Positions 55,336-64,000 of a DNA stretch of 64,000 bases are shown here, one piece after another. Location of the stretch: positions 38,983,949 to 39,047,948 of the forward strand of contig CM022951.1 in the NCBI GenBank assembly GCA_012931725.1, in the 5' to 3' direction. The stretch's first letter is position 1; each line of letters begins with the position of its first letter. A program made the position numbers and the translations under genes. The notes under the pieces are model-generated. The model did not search any database, was not told where the DNA came from, and saw only the letters and a list, made by a program, of their open reading frames with translations. The DNA is from Litsea cubeba. Its lineage: Eukaryota; Streptophyta; Magnoliopsida; Laurales; Lauraceae.

Positions 55336-57911
55336 AAGTAGTAGAAATAAAATAATTAATTAATAAACAGTTTCATATGTTGAAGGATCACTACAGTTCA
55401 ACACTCTCTTGTTTTCATTGTATTATAAAATATAATTAGTTTTTTTATGCCCATGTTGGGCACGGACATGTTTCGCTGAGATTCAATGCATTTTATTAGT
55501 TTTTTTTATGGCCCGCGTTTGGCACGGCCTGTTTTGCTAGTTAACCATCTAAATGAAAACCCATGAATCACCAACCATCTTTGTGCCTCACTGGTTACTT
55601 GATTAGGAATATACACAAGAGGTCAAAGGGTTCAAGGATTTGTAGCACCCTCCTCTTCAAAAAAATAGAAAACCCATGAATCTATTAGTACTTGTTACCT
55701 TACTTTAATTGGAGCAATACTCAACATCATGATCGGCCCTTACCGCTCATCCAATTAATCACTCTTTCTATCAATTTAGCCGGCGTGCATTTGTGTGGAT
55801 TTAACCGGCACCACTCAGGGATTGCTTTAGATTTCGGACCTCAGAATACAGCAGCCTTCTTGTTCAGGTCTGATTGCTACGATATACACGCAGGATGGGA
55901 TCCAGAACACCGGGTCAAGCCTGCTCAAGGAAAAATGCTCAAAAGTTATTAAAAAGTACAGAGATGGAAAAGCATATAGAGCCTTCTAAAGATATAAACT
56001 TTAACAATATGGAATTCCATATAGCCTAAACTACTCACTTATAAAACAAAGTGAGGAAAAAGACAAAATATATTTTTAAGTAAAGTCCAATCCAAAGCGA
56101 TGGGAACCTCCGATAGGGAAAAAAAAAGGTCAAAACATCTTTTGACAAAAAAAATCCATCAGAATGTTCCACAGGTCAAAACTACTAGCCAGTCTTCCCT
56201 ACCCCCTAATATCCATTTACCACTACGCAGGCAGATGGGTTTAACCTTTACTATAAACCAGGGGCTGGCCCATTGACACAATTAATCTCCAAAAAAATAA
56301 ACAGATGATAAAATAACATTGACTATACATCTCAGTCTGAGAACTGTAGTTTTTTTTTTTCCATATTCTACAGAGATAACAGCATAGGATTCGCACATGG
56401 ACCTAGTCAAGCCCAGAATAGCTTCAAAAAGTAGCATAGCATCGTTTGAAAACAGACACAAAGCAAATCAGTTTGAAAAGTTACCCAGCCAATTTGATTC
56501 GGACATAGCTGGATCTTGACCGAGTCCAAAAAAAAAAAATCAAATCAAATCAAAGTCTGAAAATTAATAAATAAAAAATAATTTCTAATAATTTATCTTA
56601 GATTGGACCACGTCTTGCCCAGGTCAACCAAGGTGGGGCAAATTAACCTTAGTCAGGCCAAATTTGTTAAGACCCAAGTTTCTCACCAGGTCCTTTCTAC
56701 CGAGCCAAGTAGCAAAACTGAGTTTTACAGAGTCTGAATAAAAAATGGATTGTTTAGTTTACTTACTAGACAGAACAGACCCGTGTGCCTTCAGAGCTTA
56801 CAAGGATTAGCAAATAATGGGTTCCACATCTAACAGTACGGTTCTCAGCCCACAGATTTTGGCTATCAGACCAACTTGAATACATAGAATGAGTAGGCCA
56901 TTTGATTCTCAAAAAAATGAAGATCAAAGATTCATTTCCCTTCTTTTTTTGATACTACTTTCCCTAAAAGGGAAGGTCATTTGATGCTCGTGTTTGAGAA
57001 TTCATCTTTGATCTTCATTTTTAACTTTCTCATGGTAGAAATCCTATGTATTCAATTCCTATTGTTTCTTCTTTTTTTTTTTGGATAACCAAAGGTATCT
57101 CCCACCCAGCCGTGCTTAGTAACCTTTGGCGCTAAGCCCGAAGGACACTCGATTCTTGACAGCCAAGAACTATTCCCCAAGGGCACATACATACCTCCTA
57201 CCTACATGCAACAGGTAAAACTATAGAAACTAGACTACCACTCATTGGTTAATTCCTATGTATTATACCGCAAACAAACAAAACACATCTCACACTCAGG
57301 CTATGAGGAATCATCCTCTTAAGAAAGAACTCAACCATCAACCTAGTAATTCATTTTCAATTTTTTTTTTAAATTCTATTTCCCTAAAAGAAAAGGTTAT
57401 TTGATGCTCATTTTTAAAAATTCATGTTTCATCTTCATTTTTAACCACTTATGATATGAATTCTATGTATTCAATTCCTATATATTTTAATGCAAGCAAA
57501 CATGCCCTTAACGTTTGCAGGCTTGCCAATCTCCTAAAGTACCAAAATTATCAACAAATCCAGATTTAAGACTATATGCACCTTACCTCTTTCACATGAA
57601 ACCCACTCAAGCAAAACATTAATCTACTTAACACAAGATGTAACACAATGTGAGAAACAAACCAAAGCCCCAGTAATTGTTGCTTGGTTAACAAAAATGT
57701 CAACTGCACCATAACGGGATTAGTTTATTGACTGGCATATAATCATGTAAGAAATACCGCTTATACTAATTCAAAATCAGTTATCAAGCAGTACCGACCT
57801 TAGCAACTTGATGATATAGATGAGGCACAAGCCCGTAACTGGGAAACCAACCAATCTCATTTTATCAGAAAATAACCCAAGATTTGCCATGGAAGAAATA
57901 CAGAAAGAACA
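55336..57911. other. Gene-free stretch downstream of the Cys-rich gene
   Basis: Holds the 3' UTR of the gene at 57912-58295. A plus-strand frame at 55692-55952 (86 codons) is not recognised and has no supporting context. Otherwise AT-rich sequence. Confidence 0.4.
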
Positions 57912-58295
57912 TTAAGTTGAAGAATAAGAAGAGGATAGTTTAAGGCATTCGCTTTGGCATCTGCGGAGGCAAATATCATTCCAATTAGGTACTTGGTGTT
58001 GATTAACACAAACGGTGCGAGCGCAGGCATCAGCACAAGCATCAAGCTCAGAAACACCGCAAACAGTGACGCAAGTATCAGGAGTTGGGTCTTTTGAGAA
58101 TGCACCAACCTTCTTCAGCATCCTCTTTGACGTGCAGACTCTCTCACAGACAAAGATATCATCACTGTTCTTCTCCCTCCCACGGGCACTCTTTAGCCTT
58201 TGTTCTTCAGCATGCCGCCTCCTCACTCTAAGAGCTTGCCCTGCAAGGGCAGCTGGAATTGCAGCCCCCAATACGGACCACCATATATCCACCAT
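57912..58295 (-). CDS. Conserved plant small Cys-rich protein with N-terminal hydrophobic segment (127 aa), function unknown
   Basis: Intronless frame of 127 residues ending in TAA. It starts MVDIWWSVLGAAIPAALAG, a hydrophobic segment that could be a membrane anchor. A basic stretch follows (RVRRRHAEEQRLKSARGREK), then a domain with ten cysteines. These include four CX3C pairs (CERVC, CVTVC, CADAC, CLRRC), plus single cysteines at ARTVC and QSEC. I recall near-identical uncharacterised proteins across flowering plants, which supports it as a real gene, but I know no name or role. Paired CX3C motifs occur in some mitochondrial intermembrane-space proteins; whether that applies here is inference. 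No lesion was seen. Confidence 0.85.
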   Translation of the reverse strand: MVDIWWSVLGAAIPAALAGQALRVRRRHAEEQRLKSARGREKNSDDIFVCERVCTSKRMLKKVGAFSKDPTPDTCVTVCGVSELDACADACARTVCVNQHQVPNWNDICLRRCQSECLKLSSSYSST

Positions 58296-59373
58296 CGCAC
58301 TTTAATGCTCAAGCAAATTTCGCGCAGGTTTCTCCTTATTTACCCTTAAATGGATGAATGGAAATGAATGAAATCGCAACATTACTCATTGACCTATAAG
58401 AAAAATGCAAGCAGGACAAGCCCCTGAAGATAAATGGTCCAGCTCACATTTAGCACTGCTGATTGGTATCATTTACATCGCAGTCTATAGCCTCGTACAC
58501 AAACAGTCAAGACAATTTATTCAGAAAATTGACATTGCCTTCTAAGTGTGGATGGTTGGGCACTGTTAAACATTCTTAAACAGCCAAATTAAACTGATCA
58601 AATTGTTAGCTTTGGGGATATGATCCATGCAGATAACAGCCACTGAATGTGTTGTCTATGACATAATCCAAATGATGGGGTCCATCAAAATTGGGTCAAA
58701 TGAAGCCCAAGTATCAGGCCAAAACCAACCTACATGCCAAGTTGCAAGGTCCTAGAGTCCGAGGACCCAACCCAAGGCCTGATCTCTGGGAAGAAACTTA
58801 AAAAGAGGGCAATAAGGACCTCAAAAGGCCAACACAAAGGCAGCGAAAATGCCTATAACATTAGAATTTAGCACATGCTTAACTCTCCCAACATATGGAG
58901 CCCTATTCTCATGTCTAACCAAACCATATCCCTAGATTAGTCTATTTTGCTAAAAACTCTCTTATGAGTGGTTCAATTATATTAGGATGTTATCTATATA
59001 TAATACCCAAATTAAGAAAAAAAAGTGGTTAGATTCTCGTTTCTGCAATCTAATTTGTTTGTTGCTTTCTTCCTTTTTTTTTTTTTTTTTTTTTTTTTTT
59101 TGTTTAATTCCATTCAATTCCCATTATCAATTTTGTCATTTCCTATAACTACTTGATGCTGTGACAGTGCCTATAACAATCCTCTCCCAACCCTACCAAA
59201 ACATTTGGCCAGGGCATCCAAGAACCTGTTGCTCTGTTGAATTGTATGCAACTGCTTCATGTGACTTAATGGTCTATTAGCAATCAAAAGAGAGGGTTGG
59301 TTTGGTGGGCCTCATTGCAAAAACTGAAAATTTAAAAACAAAATCTGGGACCAACAGAGCCATTCTAACAACC
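58296..59373. other. Upstream region of the Cys-rich gene
   Basis: No other gene is seen. Contains a poly(T) run of ~31 bases near 59071-59101. The promoter should lie in the first few hundred bases, but no clear box was found. Confidence 0.5.
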
Positions 59374-59926
59374 TGTAATACCCCAGAACCCACTATACGG
59401 AATTTGAAAAATTAAAATTTGGGTTATAAAATTTACTTTTTTATTTTTCTTGGATTTTTGTTAAATTATTTGAATTTCTCAAATTTAAATGGAATAGTTA
59501 CTTTATAATTATTTATTTATCGGGCATGATAATTTGTGTTATTAATTTGATTTATTGGTATCATTATTAATAGTGTGGTGCCCAATTAGGCATGCCTCAG
59601 GGTACCACCCCAAGTTGCAATCCAGGAGCCTAACCCATAATTTTGCAGATTTAGATAAGAAAACCTAGACTAATGGCTTAAGGGGTTTTCGGTGGGTAGG
59701 GCCCAGTGGCTCAACCTGTATTTATCAAATCCAAATAGGAACCTAGTGGCACCTTTATGTTTCAATAGCATTAGTTTTCACCTCATCCTGGTCGGACTCA
59801 TTAGATGTAAATGAATAGGATTTAGTCTTTTTAGCTATTAGAGATGGGAACCATGATAAAATCGCATCTAATAAGTTTAGAATTGTACCTTGCACACAAC
59901 TCCTACTACTAGGATTTAGTAAGAGG

Positions 59927-61336
59927 CATGGTTCAAAATCACAGTATTGGTCGTGGTATCGGTGGGGCCAAAAAACCCATATGGTAAGGGTATCGGTTGC
60001 GGTTATCAGTCCATCGCGGTCGTCATGGTGTGAATTTTTCTTTTAATTCAAAAAGGATTTACAAAAATATCCAAAAAAAATCAGAATAATAAAAAATGCT
60101 GGAAAACAATGTTTTTTTTCCATTAATAAAAACAATAAATCAAAATATCGGTTCCCTAAGTAATGACATCCTGTGTCGCTGTCTTATCTGAAACTATTAA
60201 ATATGTCACATACTAATATTTAATCTTTGTGTCTATACTTATAATTTACAAACTCATTAAAATAGTTCATATCTAAAATCCAAATAATTAAGAATAACCA
60301 TGACCTCTTATGTTAGCTTCGGAAAAAAATTTCACTCCAATCGGAACTAAACCCATAGTCGAATTGGTCGTGTTACATGATTACAAGCATTTCATTAGGA
60401 TTTAGGGCTAGGCCCATTGTTAGATTGACCACACTTGATTTTTAGCTATATTCTATCAACATGTTTTATAAGTTTCACCATTGAAATGGGCCTAACTTTT
60501 GAGTAAAATTTATGTAGGGCCCATTAAGATTATTGGCAAGCTTTTTTTTTTTTCTAAAATTGATCAACTAATCAAGCTTACAGTGAGAAAATCTCCTATT
60601 ACAATGAAGCTTTTCCAGGGCCCATAAAAGAGAACCAATTATTTTGAACGACTTAGATTTTCTATATGTGGGCCCCACTGTGGAGCCCAAAGATTGTTAA
60701 TATTGTAAGTTAACCATTTTCCACTAGAAACTTTTGCCAAAGTTGGCTAACAAGGGCAGTTTAGTAAGTGTCTAAGGGGCATTTGCCCTAAATGGTTCGT
60801 TTTCCTTTCCCAAATGGAAATAGAAAGAGGCAGAGACCAAAGAGGGAAGACAAAGAAAAAAACAGGAGGGAAGAAAGGGAGAGGAGGTGGAGTAAGAAGG
60901 AGAAAGCGGGCCATGGCCTTACCCATGTCCGGCGGCGATGGAGGAGGACGCGGGCGACACGTAACAACTACTCCCAACAAAGGTATGCTCCTTTCTCCTC
61001 CCTCCTCCTTCCCTCCCTCTTCTCTTTTATCTTCTTTTTTCCCCTTGCAACATTTCAAAAAAAAATGTTATCTTTCTCTTCTTTTTTTTCCTCCTTAATC
61101 CTTATTTTCAATTTGCTCAGACGGAAAAAGATCGGAGAAGGTGGGTCTTTGTCGGTATTGGCCGATATATCGGATTTGACAGATATTTTCAATGTATCGG
61201 CCGATATTCTCTGATATTTTGGCAATTTTTTTACACGACTAATATCGATACTGATTCCCATAAAATTATCGGAACGGTATGGGCCGATACCGGTACGTTC
61301 GATACGTACCGGTATCGGCCGATATTTTCATCCATG
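59927..61336. mobile_element. Candidate hAT-like insertion in the Gypsy LTR (1.4 kb)
   Basis: Ends CATGGTTCAAAATCACAG and (reverse complement) CATGGATGAAAATATCGG are weakly inverted. Flanking 8-mers GTAAGAGG (59919-59926) and GTAAGAGC (61337-61344) differ at one base. Both ends are rich in GTATCGG/CCGATAC motifs. The GC-rich segment at 60800-61000, with a short exon-like frame (MALPMSGGDGGGRGRH) before a GT donor, lies inside it. Confidence 0.5.
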
Positions 61337-61391
61337 GTAAGAGCACACCAATCCCGAGTGCATTTGGAGAGTGCATACTCTACCTCGGGCC

Positions 61392-61398
61392 TATATAG
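61392..61398 (+). promoter_or_regulatory. TATA box of the large Gypsy LTR
   Basis: CCTATATAGATATC about 1.8 kb before the LTR end, preceded by GC-richer sequence and followed by pyrimidine-rich sequence, fits the U3/R boundary in plus orientation. Confidence 0.5.
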
Positions 61399-63208
61399 AT
61401 ATCGACACCCCTTAAACTCCAAGTCTCCAACCCATCACTCAGCAGCCTTATGATACTTCTATTCCTCTCCATCGACCTCTCCCTCTTTCTCTTATCTCTC
61501 ATCCCTTCAACTAGAAACCCAGCCCTAGCTTATCAAGTGAGATCTATAAGAAGAACTAGAAGAGATCATGCTGAAACAAGGAGAAGAAGAGGACCAGCGA
61601 GTATATATCTAGATCTATTTGTGCTTACGGGTTTCCACATATATACTATTCTTTTAAATGCTTTAATTTGGCTTATATATACTAAGATACTAAGAAAACA
61701 ATCATCCTCGGATGATGCCAATATGAGGGTAATAGAAGCAGGTGATGCCCTCATACTGGCACCAGCACTCTTTTGCATATTTTGTAATCAACTACATTAG
61801 GTAAGTGGTCAGATTCAATTATTTTTTTAATGGTACTTCGTATTCATTATAATTTGATTTGATGTGTTTTTACATGTTAGGTAACCCACGCTTTGTTTCT
61901 GGATGATTGTTCACTACTATGATTTCTCTTGGTTAACTCTAATGATTTAATATGGTTTCCGTAATGATTTATAAGTTTTGATATCATGATAAACCATTGC
62001 CTGAAATCGTTCGTTTTGAGTCTGAATATTTTTGTTTGCATATATTTGATGGTTCATATGAGACCTGTTTTACATAATTGAACTACTGCTAGAAAATGTC
62101 CCTACATGTGTTACCACTTACACATTTAAGAATGGAACTTCGGATGTATTAAGATGTGATCCTATTTATTTTGCTAGTGTTTCCAAAACCATCCATACTT
62201 TGAGAACCCAATGAGAATGTAGGAATACATTGTTAATTAGTTTACCTTTGACCCCTCTAAGGCATTGTCTGAAGTATGGGCAACGCAATGTGGGGACGCC
62301 CACATGCGGATATTCAGCCCTCTATTTTTGGGTATGACATTGGGATTGGGACCCCATTGTGCATTATCAGTAGTCTGCAGCTAACCCGTTTGTGTGTTGT
62401 TACTAAGCTCTTGGGATTACGCCCAGCGGTAACAAAAAGGATTGGATTTGTACCCGATCAATGGCGGGTGCTCGTGCTTCGTCAAGGCTTAATTTTGGCG
62501 AGCACACTTTCGTTTTGTGATTTGTTAACGAAGATATGCCTTATCTTAGAAAGATTAGCATTGCCCCTGCAAGGGTCTTATGTTCATGCTATTTTAGTGA
62601 AGTGGTTTTTGAAAATTATGTCAGGCCAGATTTCACCTTGGTGTTTTGATTTAAACTATTTTTATTTAAATATTTTCTTTGTACGTGTATTTAGTTGAAA
62701 TTTTTTTTATGACGATATTGGAGTTTAAGTTCAGTCTTTGACATTCTAAACCCTGTGATAAAATTTAATTTTAAAGTTATTACTTAATTTTCCAAAACTA
62801 TATGACCATTATTTGCAAACTAAGTAAAGTGGAATTATGTGGAAACAATCATTTGAATTATAAATGATTACTTTGGAATTGGATGTTTAACTGAGCTCCA
62901 ATACTCATCCCCCCAACTCCAGTTTTGCAAGTAACTTTGGCATGATTCGGATCTGGGAAGTGTAAGCGAGAGGTCCGGAAATTTAAAGAAACTTATCTTT
63001 TTAAACTAGGGGTTTTATTAGATTTTATTCAAGTGTTGTAATGTGGCCTTTGACCAATTTCTTTTAACATTGTCTACTATCGAGTTTATTTCTAATTAAT
63101 AAGAAATTTTAATTTAGCCCTGTGTTTTTTTTTCACTAAAAATGATAAGTGGGACAGTCGCACCTTGAAATCTGAGGATCCAAGCACCTCGGATCTTAGG
63201 GCATGACA

Positions 63209-64000
63209 ATTGTATAGAAAAACTTCAACGGGATTTCCTATGGCGAGGGAAGGAAGATAAGAAGAAATTCCACTTGGTAAATTGGAAATCTGTGTGCAAA
63301 CCCAAGAGAGAAGGAGGGCTGGGCATAAGGCCTTTAAATCAAATGAACAAGGCCCACTTGGGTAAGTGGTTGTGGAGATTGGGAGAAGAACAAGAAATCT
63401 TATGGTTTCATGTCATCTCAAGCAAATACGCGGTTATGAGGAATGTTGAAATATTCAAGAATCATCACTCAAGCATTTGGAAAGGTGTCATTTCGGTCAA
63501 GGATTCTTTTTTTAAACATAGTAAATTCAAAATTGGTAATGGGGAGAGGATTCTCTTCTGGCATGATGTGTGGGCGCAGCCGATACTCCGCTTGTTGTAC
63601 GCTTCCTGGATCTTTCCTCCTGTGCAAGTGACAAGGAGATAAAAGGCTGTTAGTTATATGGCTAGAGATGGAAATGGTATAGTTGTCTGGAGCCCCGTCT
63701 TTAGGAGACATCTAAAAGACTCAGAAATTTACCAGTTCACTGACCTTCTACATATTCTTAACCAAATATATACCCAGGATGAGGCCCAGGATAGCAGGAT
63801 TTGGAAGCTGTCCCAAGACGGAGTTTTTTCAGTCGCCTCTTTCTTCTCAACTCTGTATGTAGATGATTCAATGCCAGTCCTTTGTGTAAAGTTTGGAATT
63901 CTAAAGCTCCGCCGAGGGTGGTGACCTTTGTGTGGTTAGCATCGAGAGGAGGTATCCTCACCATGGATAACTTGCGTCGTAGGAAAATGACTCTGGTTAA
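63209..64000 (+). pseudogene. L1-type LINE fragment: end of RT and zf-RVT, runs off the window
   Basis: The frame opens directly at the LTR boundary with CIEKLQRDFLWRGKEDK, then WKSVCKPKREGGLGIRPLN, LGKWLWRLGE, ILFWHDVW and a zf-RVT domain (WKLSQDGVFSVASFF, then PPRVVTFVWLASRGG and DNLRRRKM). There is an in-frame stop at 63640-63642 and a frameshift near 63885. It belongs to the same broad clade as the LINE at 2213-4275 but is not a close copy. The RT core that should precede it is absent at 59373, on the far side of the LTR. Confidence 0.88.

Larger units (their letters stand above)
59374..63208 (+). mobile_element. Large Gypsy (Del/Tekay-like) LTR, apparently solo
   Basis: Begins TGTAATACCCC and ends GGGCATGACA, the terminal signature of Del/Tekay-type chromovirus LTRs. 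No primer-binding site follows and no purine tract precedes it. The flanking 5-mers (CAACC and ATTGT) do not match, so it is not a simple solo LTR with its TSD. Without the inserted candidate hAT element it would be about 2.4 kb. No protein is encoded. Confidence 0.65.

Noticed and set aside
55692..55952. 86-codon plus-strand frame
   Set aside because: No family recognised, no splice or promoter context; probably chance.
62276..62698. 140-codon plus-strand frame
   Set aside because: Lies in the R/U5 part of the Gypsy LTR; no recognisable domain and biased hydrophobic composition.
1..64000. A novel multi-gene defence or metabolic system
   Set aside because: The three host genes are unrelated, independently oriented and each matches a single-gene eukaryotic family; all other coding sequence is retrotransposon or transposon derived.

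Overview
The window is nuclear DNA from a flowering plant with a large, retrotransposon-rich genome. Two spliced genes have GT-AG introns and clear plant homologues, and mobile elements of typical angiosperm families fill most of the rest. The species is not determined. The very long introns would suit a magnoliid or another woody lineage, but that is inference. Nothing bacterial, organellar or CRISPR-like was seen.

Layout. 1-11.6 kb is a retrotransposon nest. It holds the 3' half of a Copia element (1-2212), a fossil L1-type LINE on the minus strand (2213-4275) cut by a complete 313-bp TRIM (2291-2603), a degenerate plant-transposon-protein gene (4363-9573) cut by Copia-2 (5288-9505), and two related LTRs head to head in inverted orientation (10036-11255).

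From 11596 to 36228 lie eleven exons (plus strand) of a carnosine N-methyltransferase-like (N2227 family) gene. Its N-terminal exon or exons are not in the window, so the nest at the left edge probably lies inside an upstream intron of the same gene. Its introns of 6.6, 4.3 and 9.8 kb carry a Gypsy-like LTR, hAT elements, LINE tails, a young Copia-3 (23582-29374, LTRs differing at one base), a decayed minus-strand Copia-4 (29557-32605) and a tRNA-derived SINE.

The gene converges on a minus-strand fatty acid 2-hydroxylase gene (FAH; CDS 38069-41541 in six exons, 5' UTR exon near 43.9-44.1 kb). Beyond FAH, 44.8-46.9 kb holds three compact DNA transposons, and 49693-51591 is a Mutator-like element filled by a roughly 21-bp minisatellite. 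At 54500-55321 a SINE is split by a 607-bp solo LTR. A small intronless gene for a conserved Cys-rich plant protein lies at 57912-58295 (minus). The right end is a 3.8-kb Del/Tekay-like Gypsy LTR (59374-63208) abutting another LINE fragment (63209-64000).

The three host genes have unrelated roles: a SAM-dependent methyltransferase, an ER sphingolipid hydroxylase and a protein of unknown function. They do not form a system. No new enzymatic or defence system is evident. The striking content is structural: a gene whose introns have absorbed many insertions, and several nested insertions with intact target-site duplications (TSDs) that give their order.
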